Shown piece after piece: positions 32,832-44,757 of a stretch of 64,000 nt of DNA (the stretch's first letter is position 1; each line of letters starts with the position of its first letter). This DNA comes from Cunninghamia lanceolata (taxonomy: Eukaryota > Streptophyta > Pinopsida > Cupressales > Cupressaceae): positions 806,001 through 870,000 of the forward strand of contig BSBN01001751.1 in assembly GCA_027924645.1 (NCBI GenBank), read 5' to 3'. The notes under the pieces are model-generated. The model worked only from the letters and a program-made list of their open reading frames with translations. It made no database searches and was not told the DNA's origin. The position numbers and the translations under genes are program-made.

Positions 32832-33082
32832 CACCAACCTCATAAGACCCAATGAACACCTGCAAAACTTGAGAAACCTTCCACAAGAGAAAAAAACAAA
32901 GAGAGCAATTTGCACAAAAAAGGATACAATTAATGAAATGGATTTATGAATTACATGCGAGAACTTGCTTTTATATTTGCAAGTTAGAGAAAAACCCTAA
33001 TATGACTTAAGAATAACCTAAGACTAAAATTAGCCCTAAGTAAACTTAATAAAATGTAATTAAATATTTAATTACACCAACA
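32832..33082 (-). repeat. LTR A of element F
   Basis: About 251 bp, ending ttacaccaaca on the plus strand and followed by cccccccataag, the complement of a polypurine tract. Compared with LTRs B and C it lacks the first roughly 17 bp (tgtagaagttg...). Confidence 0.8.
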
Positions 33083-34496
33083 CCCCCCCATAAGTGCAAC
33101 TTAGGGATCAATGAAAAGTATGCAACTAATGCAAGAATGGATCTTGGCTACAAGGCCATGTTAGGTACCCATGAACAACAAGAATCTCTCATAAGGTGGA
33201 GAAAAGGAGAAAAACCCCGTGGGCAAAAAACCCCTCTCCAAAAGAGAGAAAATACAAGTACATGAACATGTGATGGAAGAAGGACTAACAATAAGACCCC
33301 CAAGAACTGAAACCATCACAAAAGTACAATCATGAATGCCCCCCATAAGAGAGTGAAAAGAGAATATGAATCCCCTCCAAGAAGAAGCTCCAGAACCAAT
33401 GAAGAAATCTTGAAGACAAAATCCAATCCACTTCTTGCAAACAACATTTCTCCCTTTCAGAAGAAACAGATCCACTAGTGAATGTAGAAGCCATTCCCAC
33501 ATCTTGGATGAATAGGGAATCCATATCGAAATGTGTGTCTCTGAATGTAACTCAAGTGACCTCATATTACCTGAAAATATGTCTTCTCCAAAATAGAAAC
33601 TATCTACCCAATCAGAGAAGAAGATCTAGGAGAGGATATGATATGAACTGCATCTGGAAACACAGAAGATGAAGATGGTGATGCAAAGCCACCTAAGATA
33701 GCATCGAAAAAGAGAGATAAACCCTCAAATGTGTCCTCCAAATCAGCAATGTGAGACTCCACAAACATAGATGATATATTTGCAAGATAGGAATCCCAAT
33801 GAGGTTGATCAAGAAGACTAATATTGACCTACTGCACAGAATCACTAGAAGCTAATGATGATGCAATACTAAACACTGAAGTAGTAGTAGGTGATGGTGG
33901 AGCAATGATCTAAAAAAGAGGAGAAGTGATTGAAGAAAGCATTTCAAAAAGTTGATGTGAGAAATGAGGACACATCTCTTTCTCATGTTGATTACTTCCA
34001 CAATATCTACAATTAGATTTATGCTAATGGTAGAATCCCATCTCCTTAGATGTTTAGAGATCAAAACATGCAAATAGATTTATGCTGATAACAGAAGCCT
34101 ATCAAAGAAAATAGAACCTTTCTAGGAGGTAGCATGTCCAGGATATCCAACATAAGCCATAAAATTGACAAACTGATTAAAATATACTTGGGGCTGAATC
34201 TAAAAAAATTATATAGGTGGTTGTGTAGAGCTCAATGATACCTTTCTAACACCTATTCATTTTTTAAAAATGGAGATTCTAGGCACAAGAATGAAGCTTG
34301 AAAGCCAAAAAAAGATGCATTCACTTCAAACAGAAAAAAGGCACCAAAAAAAAAAAAAACTAATCATACAATCAGAAAGTATGCAGAACCATCTTGCCAG
34401 CAATATTTCATTTACAAAAAACTGACTCCGGATGTGAAAGTTATGATAGTTTTCATGAAATTGCTCCATGAGGGCATGTAGAAGAGGATGGAGGAT

Positions 34497-34915
34497 TGCT
34501 AGATAAAACAATGCACCCTACGGAAGCACCCTTCAGACCACTAGATAAAATGATGCACCCTATAGAAGCACCCTTCGGACTGCTAGATAAAAGGATGCGG
34601 AAGCACCCTTCAGACCACTAGATAAAATGATGCACCCTATGGAAGCACCCTTTGAACCACTAGATAAAATGATGCACCCTACGGAAGTACCCTTTAGACC
34701 ACTAGATAAAATGATGCACCCTGTGGAAGCACCCTTCGGACCACTAGATAAAAGGATGTGGAAGCACCCTTTGAGCCACTAGATAAAATGATGCACCCTG
34801 CGGAAGCACCCTTCGAACCACTGGATAAAACGATGCACCCTATGGAAGCACCCTTCAAATCGCTAGATAAAATGATGCACCCTACGGAACGCTGGATAAA
34901 AGGACATGAAAGCAC
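34497..34915. repeat. 42-bp minisatellite in F internal region 1
   Basis: About ten units of the type ccactagataaaatgatgca-ccct(a)(t/c)ggaagcaccctt occur. Full units count 42 bp and some are shortened to about 30 bp. It is absent from internal region 2. The minus strand reads as a repeated GCIILSSGSKGAS-like peptide, but there is no sign it is a gene. Confidence 0.85.
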
Positions 34916-35223
34916 CTTTTAGTCTTTGATTTTTATGAATGAATGGGTGATTCCATGTTTTTTTACCCTTCTGAGCATGTTGGTGATGATGATTTTGGCC
35001 AAAAACTCTCTGAAACTACTATTCACCTTAGGATCTAAAAAAAGCACTCTTGAAACCTTTACAGATTTGGCTTCCCTAGACCAAATTTAGCCAAACAAAA
35101 GACAAATCCACCTTTTCTAGCTGCTCTGAATCCAATGGAATACTTTGTTTTATACAAAAACACACCCAACAAATGGCTCTTGCTTGAATTTTTCTCCAAA
35201 TTTGAGAAGGGGCTTGCAATTCT

Positions 35224-35235
35224 ACTCTGATACCA
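35224..35235 (-). other. primer-binding site of element F
   Basis: On the minus strand TGGTATCAGAGT directly follows LTR B, one base off the initiator tRNA-Met consensus. The equivalent site next to LTR C has decayed to TGGTTTAGAG. Confidence 0.75.
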
Positions 35236-35517
35236 TGTAGAAGTTGTTAAACCAGCCTCACAAGACCCAACGAACACCTGCAAAACATAAGAAACCTTCC
35301 ACAAGAGAAAAAAGCAAAGAGAGCAATTTGCACAAAAAATATGCAATTAATGAAATGGATTTATGAATTACATGAGAGAACTTGCTTTTATGTTTGCATG
35401 TTAGAAAACCCTAATGAGAGATTCCTGAGTTTAGCTTAAGTGAAATAAAGTAAAGGTGACTTAATTATTTAATCAATATGATTAAATTAATTAAGTAAAG
35501 GACCTATTACTCTAACA
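35236..35517 (-). repeat. LTR B of element F (shared central LTR)
   Basis: 282 bp, TGTAGAAGTTG to CTCTAACA on the plus strand. It has a PBS on its left and a purine tract (minus: ttaaagggg) on its right. It therefore serves as 5' LTR for one copy and 3' LTR for the next. Confidence 0.82.
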
Positions 35518-36167
35518 CCCCTTTAAGATGAACTTAGGGAGAAGCTAAAAAACTAAGGACAAATGCATGAAAGCAAAGATGGGTCCTAGCAACTAGGCCT
35601 GATGAGGTACCCATGTACAAAAGAGTCTCACAAATAGAGAAAAGGAGAAAACTACACGGGAAAAACTCCTCCCCAAAAGAGAGAACACAACCTCCCTACA
35701 AGAGAGAGAGAGAAGGACTAAGAATCCTCCATAAAGGATGTCCCAAAAGAATAGGAACATGAAGAACTCCACTGAAGCATGAAGAAGCTGCAAACACTGT
35801 CGAAGACTAACTGCTATAGTGATGAAAGAAGAACCTCCTCTAAAACAAGATGAAGATCAGAATCAAGAAGATAAGAATCTATATGAGTGCCCACAATGAC
35901 ACTACTCGAATCAGATGGCAAACAAAGGTAAAACATCTGGAACTTGAAGATACAAATGACATAAGTACCAAAAGTCTGAAGAACTAATCAAGTGAAAATA
36001 GAAGGTCACCTCCACAAAAGGAATGCACGATTGTCCATATGGTAAATGCTCCATCTCATCGAAATGCACGGGTAACTAGCCGCTAATGTACCACTGCATC
36101 CTCCTAGTAAATAGGAACAAATACTAGATACATAACTCACTCCAACGTGAAACCAAGGAAGCATTAG

Positions 36168-37288
36168 TGTTGGAAACAAGGTAGATAACTGAGAGGGGGG
36201 TGAATTAGTTATCTCTAATAACTTTACTTTATTTTTCCTTTTATAATTTGTGCAGCATCAAAACACATAAGCATATATAATTATGAGAGCAGAAATGAAA
36301 TCAACACACATAACACAAGGATTTTAATGTGGAAAACCCTATTAAGGGAAAAACCACGAGGTGACTAACCCAAGATTGTATTCTCTTTTAAAAGAATAAG
36401 AAGTACAAAATGGCACTTGTAAATTAGGGCTCACTACCTGAGCACACTGCTCACAAGAGGCACACTGCCTACAAGAGACTCACTGTCCTCAATGTTTATA
36501 GAAGGTAACTAGGTATTTGAACTGAAGAGAGGCATCCATCTATGCTGAGGTTCAGTTTCGGTTAGGCTCAATATACTGATCTAATGCACTTCATTCTTCC
36601 TCTGCTTTAGTGCTGCTATTATGTCACATACTGGACTTGTATTGCTGCTTCCACACTTATCTCTACCTTTCCTCGCACACTATATCTTTACACGCACACC
36701 TTCATACCGAAATCCATCTAGTATATATATCCACACCAAGGATTTCAACATCTTTCTAGTTGACAACCGAAATATTCAAGATATTTACAAAACACTGATA
36801 TGTCAGCTGATTCCATGCTTACTTAATATGTGATGTGTATCAAAAACATAGACATAGAAGTCATCAATCATGTCGGCCAACCATGTATGATCCCTCATAT
36901 AGATTGATCAACATTAATTAATCATCTGGATTGAAGTCTGATACTCTGCTGGTCAGTTCTTCCTCAGTCTGCTCTGCCTGTCTGGAACCCAACACTTAGA
37001 TGCTCTTATCTTTTCCATGATTCATCACCAGAGGCTCAATCTCTGGAATATAGTAGTCATGATACTCCTCTTGACTTACCCAAGTCCTCAACTTGCTGAG
37101 TTACACCCTCTGAGAGATTTGGATCCGATTGTCAGACCTTACTGCATGCTCTGTTCTTGTTCACCAGACCAGAACACTCTTCAATTTGACTTCCGGTATA
37201 GGCATACTATACTCTACAGATGTGTGGGATAGACTTTGTTGCCATCAATGACAATAATCATGAAGCCACACAGTGTCTCTTGCCAACA
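36168..37288 (-). repeat. LTR of copia G (3' in element sense)
   Basis: 1,121 bp, TGTTGGAAAC to TGCCAACA on the plus strand. The U5-type stem-loop lies at 36184-36213 (GATAACTGA/TTAGTTATC), homologous to the other copia LTR ends. TATATATA lies at 36722-36729. Direct words such as cacactgcct and gggctcactac lie at 36428-36495. Confidence 0.88.
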
Positions 37289-37445
37289 ATCTCCTCCTTT
37301 GGCATTGATGGCAACACTTAGTGAAAAATGACTAAGTGTCGTAGCAAACTCCCCCTTGGCTGATGCTTTGTCTTATGTACACTTTTACCAAAGCTCCCCC
37401 TTAGCTGGATTCCACATTTTTTAGTACTCCTCACTCCCCCTTTGA
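37289..37445 (-). other. repeated polypurine tracts of copia G
   Basis: On the minus strand, purine tracts occur next to the LTR (ccaaaggaggagat, 37289-37302) and again near 37345-37352, 37389-37396 and 37434-37443 (tcaaagggggag). Multiple tracts are typical of Sireviruses. Confidence 0.7.
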
Positions 37446-37604
37446 CATCAATGGCAAAGGGTGGAATTTGCACACCAAAATTTGCAAAAATCAACCTATA
37501 CATAGCCGCATAAGTATATATACATGTTATACTTACATATACTTAAGTATATCCGCAAAAGTGGTCTTCAACTATACAAATTTTGTTGCCCAACTCTACT
37601 TCAT

Positions 37605-40600
37605 CCTGTCTAAAATTGAGATGTGACCACTCAACAAAAATGTATAAGCTTCTACCTTTCTTAAGTCTGTCGGATCACTGGTCTAGGCTGTAGTCTGATC
37701 ATCAGTTAAGGCCTCATGCATTGCCTCTAACTTAGGGATAATTATCCCTCTAAGTTCACTCATCCTGCGTATTATATTCTTCTTCTCCTTTTCAAGCCTC
37801 TTTATTTCATTTATAATGGCAATAGCCTGGCACTCTTGATTCATTATAGATGTGGTGAGAGGATCAAAATTCTGAGATAAACTTGACAGTTTACCTTCTT
37901 ATTCTTTCACCTTCTTTTCAATATCCTCTGTCACTTTAGACCATGATAGATAAAATTTGTACATTTCTCCACCATCTTTAAGGGCATTTTCTAGGCTCTT
38001 TATCCCAATATCTAGTGTTCTCCTATTATTAGCTATGAGTCCCTGTACTTCAGTGAATCTCATTCCCAAAAATTCTTCCAGACCTTTTCTTCTACTGATT
38101 TCTCTAAAGAATCAAAATGAGTGTTGACAGAGTTTACCAGAGATTTCAGGTTACCAGATAGAGAGGCCAAAGGATCCTTTTGGAAGGATGGCATGATCTT
38201 CTCCAGCATTCCGGATTGAATCTCAATCAGCTCACAATCTTCCATGTGAGACTATAGAAGCTTTTCTTTTGCTTTATCTTGGGGAAAAGATGCTATCTTC
38301 ATTGTCTGGACCAGAGAGAGGGAATCAAAATTTAGTGGTCCTTGGAAGAGTTTTGGTTCATCTATCTCCATCATCTCTTTGTTCAAGAATTTCTTCACTG
38401 CCTCTGTAGTGTCTCTTGCCGGAGACTGAGTCTTTTCTTTTGGAATCTTTGAACTGTCATTGGAGATCTTCTTTGTTTGCTCTTCTTCTCTTCCCTTTAC
38501 CTCTTCTTCTTGACTCACTTTTTCTTCTTTTCTTCCTTCTCCTTCAACTCTTGAGTCTGGAATGTCTGCAATGGGATCCAGAGGGGAGATGTTGACTTCT
38601 TCATGGACTTCCTCTTCCAGAACAGAGGAATCCAAGTCTTTAGACTTCTCCTCATCTATCTCTTTTGACTTTTCTACATTTTTCTCAGTAGATTCTTCTT
38701 TTGATACACTTAATCCTTCGACATCCATGGTAGAAGGTTCTTCATCTATTTCCTCTATAATAGGAAGATTAAATCTTTTGAAAGCATTTCGGAGGATGTC
38801 TTTTGTTTCTCTTGCTACTTGATCAGTCTCTCCAAGCATAAGTTTGTTCATTCTTGCTTTTCTCCGGAACTCATCCTTGCAATCCTTAAAGATCATGTTC
38901 ATTTGTTTTGGAGTAATGGAAAGATAGAACTGAATAGCAATATGTGCTCAGATCTCTAAGTCCTTTGCCTTAGCATTCTCCTTTCTTGGTTCAAGTACCT
39001 TCTCTAGACTTTTGGGAATTAGAGAAATGATTTCAATGAATACTTTATTATAAATGTTTAGGTACCTGACTGTAGCATCTTCCAAGATCTTCTTGTCAGT
39101 ATCACTATATTCATCATAAAATTCTGTGACTAGTTGCAGATTCCCATCCACTATGACTACCTTGATGATATCATTATTAGAAAGAGTAGGCCTTTCAACA
39201 AATTCTTCTGCCTCTTCTTCTTTGTTTTTACTGGTAGAGGATTCCCCAGATGTTTTCTTCTTCTTCTTCATTTTCTTAACTTCCTCATCAGACTCTATTT
39301 CTTCATCATCCTTTTAGCTTATGTATGACCTTGTGGCCTTTGTTTTCATTCTCTTTTCTCCCTTTCCAGATGTCTTAGCTTCCAGTTTTGAGGCTCTTGA
39401 GCTCTTAGAGGTGGCAGGTGCAGAGCTCTTGGAGGATCTAGTCTGAGAGGAGGCTTGTGCCAGAACACTTTCTTTTTCTGCTTCTTGTTTCTCTTTCTCA
39501 GCTCTTTCTATTTTCTCTCTGTTTGCATCAACTGCCTCCTTTGATATGCCATATCTTTTGGCAATTTCCTCTACTTCCCTTCTCACTTTTCTTTTCATCT
39601 CTGGTTGTCTCAGTTCAACATGTATCTTTACACTTAATTCTTCAAAGGTTCCAAACCTTTCTGTCTCAGGGTCCTTAGGCTAACTCAGCAAGTGTTGGAC
39701 ATGCAGCTCCAAGATTTTATCATCAACCTCATATCCCATTGGCATAATCCAAACTATTCTGGGCTCAACTACCTCCATTAGGCATTGATCAATGTCTACC
39801 ATGAAGCATATTGTATCCTTATATTTTTCAACTATTGTTTGAGGAATTCTTTCTCTGGCCTGCATCATACTTTGGAAGTTCTTAAAGTAACCCTAGAGCA
39901 CTGTGCTTTGAGCCTTAGCATCACCAAGTCCATGCATATAGTCTCTAATTTGTATGGCAACCGATCTGTCATTTTGCCATACCCAACCACTTGATCTGGG
40001 TAGCTCATTCATATAGTAAAAGAACAGACATAGTATTAGCCCACCATACTTGAATGAGTTCTTCTTATCCTTCTTGATCTTCTACAAGTTTTCTAATAGT
40101 TGATTCAGAAGAAGATCACATAGGTCATAATCAACATTTTCCCTTAGCATCTGATATGCTGTATAAATTGCAGTTCCAGACATAGAATTCTCCCTACTGG
40201 AATGATAGATTTTATAACCAATTATCATAGAGGCAAATTTGATATCCAGATCTATGATATCTTCTATTGTCATAGCTCTTTTGTCAAACTTAGATCCGGT
40301 AGCTTCACTTACTGTCTGGTTCTTAACAGATTTGAGTGCAGGTAACCCACCAGATAAGTGCAGTCCAGTTATTGCCCTAATGGCATCTTTTGTTATCTTG
40401 AAGGGCTTCATCAACCACATGAAATTGTCATGTAATCTACTAAGAACATACTGGACCCATTCATCTTCAGCAAAACAGGGAAAGTGGATGCAATGTCCAA
40501 AATGCTTATCTCGAAGGGCCTTGTATTGAGGTTTGAGTTCAAAAGTTTCATCTATTAATTGTTTGTGGTAGATATCCATCAGCTTAGATTCTCCAAATTC

Positions 40601-40765
40601 CTTAATATTTGTGTGGATGTACACCCTAACATCTTCTACGTGCAGAACCCCATGCAGAATGCTAGAAAAAGTGCCTAAGGGATCAACTTCTAAGGATTTG
40701 TAGGGGTGTTTCTTGAACTTTGGGCGTGGCCTATCAGTGATCTTAATAACCATTGGAGTAGCCAT
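37605..40765 (-). pseudogene. copia G large ORF, unknown function (PMD/plant-transposon-protein-like N-terminus)
   Basis: I do not recognise a named family with certainty. The frame runs leftward from ATG 40765 (MATPMVIKITDRPRPKFKKH, in a good plant start context aagATGGc) for about 900 codons in one frame to 38060, with six stops, then shifts and continues to about 37605. N-terminal third: globular, with PFKITKDAIRAITGLHLSGG, which resembles the core of plant-transposon-protein/PMD-like domains. Middle: Lys/Glu/Ser-rich and low complexity. C-terminal third: heptad-rich coiled coil (AIINEIKRLEKEKKNIIRRM). No pol motif and no membrane segment. It sits where pol should be. It could be an env-position ORF left after pol loss, or a captured host gene. 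Confidence 0.7.
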
Positions 40766-41279
40766 CTTTGCAAAAGATTTAGAGAGAGATATTCAGAAAT
40801 GGAAATACCTTTTTACACTTTTAGGGTTCACAATAAGAGCCGGAACAGGTCGCTAGTTGAATTGGATTCTGCGGTTGATCTTTGAGAAAGTTGTAAAAAC
40901 TTGATGTAGAGCTCTTCCTTTCTTCTTCTCGAATGCAAATGTGCAAATGATGAGTAAAAGAACCCTTTTATTTCTGTGTAAAACCTAATTTCTTTTTGCA
41001 ATAAATGCACAACTTAAGTCATATGGTTGCCTTGTTCTAAGAGAGATCTTTCCAAATCACTAAGATGCACTTAGAATCATTTTTAGTGATAATTGACAAT
41101 GTATCTTCTTTCCTCCAATCATGCCATGAATCCGTAGATCAAAATATTTCAATTTTGAATCATACTGGATCTGTCTATGAAGATCCTACTTTACCGGATG
41201 GCTGTCAAACCAGATCAATCTTGGCTAAATAAACTCTTCAAACCTCCTTGCAGATCGTTCATATTTTTACCAAGGGTTA

Positions 41280-41287
41280 TTTATATA
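41280..41287 (-). promoter_or_regulatory. internal TATA box in copia G
   Basis: On the minus strand TATATAAA lies about 515 bp upstream of the large ORF's start codon, followed by purine/pyrimidine-rich leader sequence (gaagaagaaaggaagag near 40920). It suggests the ORF could have its own promoter. Not demonstrated. Confidence 0.35.
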
Positions 41288-41402
41288 TTCCTCTAAGAAC
41301 CCTTTAATCCACAACATTCCATGTGCCAATTTTAGGCACCAATTGACTGGCTAGGGGAATTTATTTTCCTTTGTGACTCCCCCTGAGCCAGAGCTCATCT
41401 GT

Positions 41403-42581
41403 CTAGTTTTTGAAAGGAATATCAGCACCAGATTCTGGTGTGGATCCATCCCCAACATTTTCTGTACTCTTCTTCACCCAAATCTTGTTCATCTCCTTTT
41501 GAACTTCATCTGCATTCAGTTTGCCTTTTCCTTTATCTTGATTTTGATTATGATGCACCGGACCCTTTTTATCTTGATTCTTACTTCTGCAAAATTTGGC
41601 AATATGACTGGATCTATTGCAATTGTAGCAAACAAAATTTCTTTTCATATTTGACTGATATCCTCTTGATCTACATTGATTAGCCATATGTCTCATTCTA
41701 TTGCATGCAAAGCATCTACCATTGAATGAATTGTTTATTTGCATATTTTTGCATTCATGAGATTTGTGACCATACCTTTTGCAGTTGAAACACTATCTGG
41801 AGAAGGATGAATTAGTCTGATTCATTATTCTTCTACACTAAGTTGTTTTATGACCGAAGTTGTTGCAACTGTAGCAGTATCCATTAAAGGATGGATATCT
41901 TTGAGCATTTGGTTGCCATGCCGGAGGTCTTCTAGGCCTATTCCTTGGATTTCCTAATCCAAAGTTCTATTGACCAGATCCAGCGCTTTCACCTTTCTCA
42001 TATCCCAAGCCACGCTTGTCATCTACCCTTTTTTGGCTTTCAAGAAGAACTTCAAGTTGAGCTGAGCTTATCTTGAATTTCTCTTTGTATTCATTTATTG
42101 TTTGAAGATCTTGTTTAAGAGTGTCTATCTGATTCTCAAGTTGTTCTTCATTATCTCTAGCTTCTTCAAGATCAAATTCCAGATGCCTAATTATTCTATC
42201 CATTTTGTGGCAGTTTTCTGACTTCTTGAGAGATTGTTTTAGATTATCTTCAATTTTTCTTTTCTCTTCAATTTCTTGGGTGAATCTCATAACCCCTGAT
42301 TCTATTTCATGCCTTACCATAATGACCTCTTTTGATAGCTTCTCACATAGCTTATTTTTCTCATTCAAATCTTCATTAGTATCATTGGCTTCACTTTGAC
42401 TTGCTAATTGTTGAAGTAGTTCCTTTCTCTTTTTCACAGAGATACTCAGTTTTTCTTTTAGCTCATTTATGAAATCATCAGCTTGTTTGAGTCTTTCTCT
42501 CAAGTTATTGACTTTAGAGTGAGATTGCTCAAGATCATCTAGGGCAGACTGAAGTTGTTCCTTCATACCATACATATCCAT
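41403..42581 (-). pseudogene. copia G Gag C-terminal half: coiled coil and four zinc knuckles
   Basis: It starts only about 60 bp after the PBS, so the N-terminal UBN2 part of Gag is absent. The first 200 codons (42581-41967) form a coiled coil (LKEKLSISVKKRKELLQQL, KRKIEDNLKQSLKKS) ending LLESQKRVDDKRGLGYEKGE, the usual C-terminal signature of Sirevirus-like Gag. After a stop come four CX2CX4HX4C knuckles in a row: CYSCNNFGHKTT (last Cys after a stop), CFNCKRYGHKSHEC, CFACNRMRHMANQC and CYNCNRSSHIAKFC. Such a run suggests nucleic-acid binding. Three stops interrupt it. Confidence 0.8.
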
Positions 42582-42631
42582 TGAGATTCCCAGATCTTAC
42601 TCAAGCTGTTAGGCTCTATTTAGAGGAACTT

Positions 42632-42644
42632 GGCTCTGATACCA
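42632..42644 (-). other. primer-binding site of copia G (tRNA-iMet)
   Basis: On the minus strand TGGTATCAGAGCC follows the 5' LTR after two bases. It is a perfect match to the plant initiator tRNA-Met site. Confidence 0.9.
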
Positions 42645-42646
42645 AT

Positions 42647-43758
42647 TGTTGGAAACAAGGTAGATAACTAAGAGGCGGAGTGAATCAGTTATCTCTAATA
42701 ACTTTATTTTTCCTTTTATAATTTGTGCAGCATCAAAACACATAAGCATATATAATCATGAGAGTAGAAATGAAATCAACACACATAAAACAAAGATTTT
42801 AACGTGGAAAACCCTGTTAAGGGAAAAACCATGGGGTGACTAACCCAAGATTGTATTCTCTTTTAAAAGAATAAGAAGTACAAAATGACACTTTCTAATT
42901 AGGGCTCACTACCCGAGCACACTGCTCAAAAGAGCACACTGCCTATAAGAGATTCACTATCTCCAATGTTTATAGAAGGTAACCAAGTGTTTGAACTGAA
43001 GAGAGGCATCCATATATGATGAGTTTCAGTTCTGATTAGGCTCAATATAATGATCTAATGCACTTCATTCTTCCTTTGCTTTAGTGCTACTGTTTTGTCA
43101 CATACCGGACTTGTATTGCTGCTTCCACACTTATCTCTGCCTTTCCTCACACACTATATCTTTACACACACACTTTCATACTGAAATCCATCTGGTATAT
43201 ATATTCGCACCAAGGATTTCAACATCTTTCTAGTCGGCAACCAGAATATTCAAGATATTTACAAAACACTGATCTGTCGGCTAATTCCATGCTTAATATG
43301 TGATGCGTATCAAAAACATAGACATAGAAGTCATCAATCATGTTGGCCAACCATGTATGATCCCTCAAATAGCTTGATCAACATCAATTACTCATTCAGA
43401 TTGAAGTCTAATACTCTGCCGGTCAATTCTTCCTCAGTCTGCTCTGCCTGTCTGGAACCCAACACTTAGATGCTCTTATCTTTTCCATGATTCATCACCG
43501 GAGGCTCAATCTCTAGAATATAGTAGTCATGATACTCCTCTTGACTTGCCCAAGTCCACAACTTACTGAGTTGCACCCTCTAAGAGATCCGGACCTGATT
43601 GTCAGACCTTGCTGCATGCTCTGTTCTTGTTCATCAGACCAGAACACTCTTCAATCTAACTTCTGGTATAGGCATACTATACTCTACGGATGTGTGGGAT
43701 AGACTTTGTTGCCATCAATGACAATAATCATGAAGCCACACAGTGTCTCTTGCCAACA
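42647..43758 (-). repeat. LTR of copia G (5' in element sense)
   Basis: 1,112 bp partner of 36168-37288 with the same ends and a stem-loop at 42663-42693. It is bordered on the right by the attag TSD. Confidence 0.88.
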
Positions 43759-44585
43759 ATTAGCACCAACAGTAAAAACCCCCCCATAATGCAGACAAGG
43801 GAGAGCCATGATAGGTACATTGAAACTGTGTGAAAGCAAGAAGTGCATGTATAAGAAACAGGGACATCTAAACATGCAAACATGAAAGTACCAGCAAATA
43901 AAAGGGTGGGCAAACCAAGGCACACACACATGACAAAGGTGTGATGGCAAAACAAAAGGCTAACATCAACCCCCCCATAGTAATTTCTATCATAGTGCGA
44001 GTACAATAAGGCACAAAATGATGCCCGAGATCTCAAGAATACATGCACAATGTTGAGGCACTTTATTGAAGTGCATTTACATATGAGAAGTGCTTACAAT
44101 GGAAGCTCACAATGTCCAAAAAAGGACTACATGATGAAAATACAATTCTCTAATAGAAAGAGAGGAAACCAATAGCACCATGAGGAAGTACATATAAAAT
44201 CATGCACTTTCAAAAAAAATGGGACCCAAATAGAAGTCCGGATGCAGAAGATATGGCCCGTCAAATTCTCCAAAATGAGAACTGCACAACAACAGTACTA
44301 AGAAAACTTATCTCTAGAAAAAATAGAAGTCAAAACTAAAAACCACCTACACCACTATGAAGAGCATGAAATTCTACCCCTTTTCAAAAAAAATTGCATT
44401 GAAAAATACCATTGTATGACTAAGATATGGCCTCTGGAAGATGGAGTGCAAAAATGAAAAGCCCAATGGAGAGGGGTTGTGAGGGCAAAAAAGCATCTCT
44501 ACCAAATTTAGAGAAACTCTGCCAGTTTTAAAGGATTGCCAACTTTAGAACCCCTGCTAAAAGGTTCTCCAGGTATAGTAGTTTG

Positions 44586-44757
44586 CATGTGATTTTTTTT
44601 AATAAAAAAACACAAAAAAAATTATTGTATGTGTTTATTTTAATATTTAAAAAAACATAAAAAATTATTACATGTGCTTTTTTATTAATAAAAAACACAA
44701 AAAAAAATTACATGCTGCTTTATTTTTAATAAAAAAATAGGAAAAAATAATAATTAA
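44586..44757. repeat. AT-rich tandem repeat of about 42 bp in F internal region 2
   Basis: Four units (lengths 40-46 bp) each start (g/a)(c/t)atgtg(c/a)tt and carry a T-run followed by an A-run, so each could fold back on itself. The surrounding 44580-45020 is very AT-rich. Confidence 0.65.

Larger units (their letters stand above)
36168..43758 (-). mobile_element. copia G: pol-less Sirevirus-like element with a large extra ORF
   Basis: A complete LTR element on the minus strand inserted in F. LTRs lie at 36168-37288 and 42647-43758, TSD attag at 36163-36167 and 43759-43763, with a PBS and repeated purine tracts. The internal 5.36 kb holds, in element order, the C-terminal coiled coil of a copia Gag, four zinc knuckles, an internal TATA-containing spacer, and a long ORF of unknown function. 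No protease, integrase, RT or RNase H motif is visible. The LTRs differ at about 13 sites in their first 200 bp by eye. It must have been mobilised in trans. Confidence 0.88.

Noticed and set aside
34694..34915. A 73-codon minus-strand frame with a repeated GCIILSSGSKGAS-like peptide
   Set aside because: It is only the translation of the 42-bp minisatellite. There is no start context, and no counterpart in the second F body.
34497..34915. Regularly spaced repeats that might suggest a CRISPR array
   Set aside because: Units are contiguous 42-bp tandem copies without unique spacers, and the window is clearly plant DNA.
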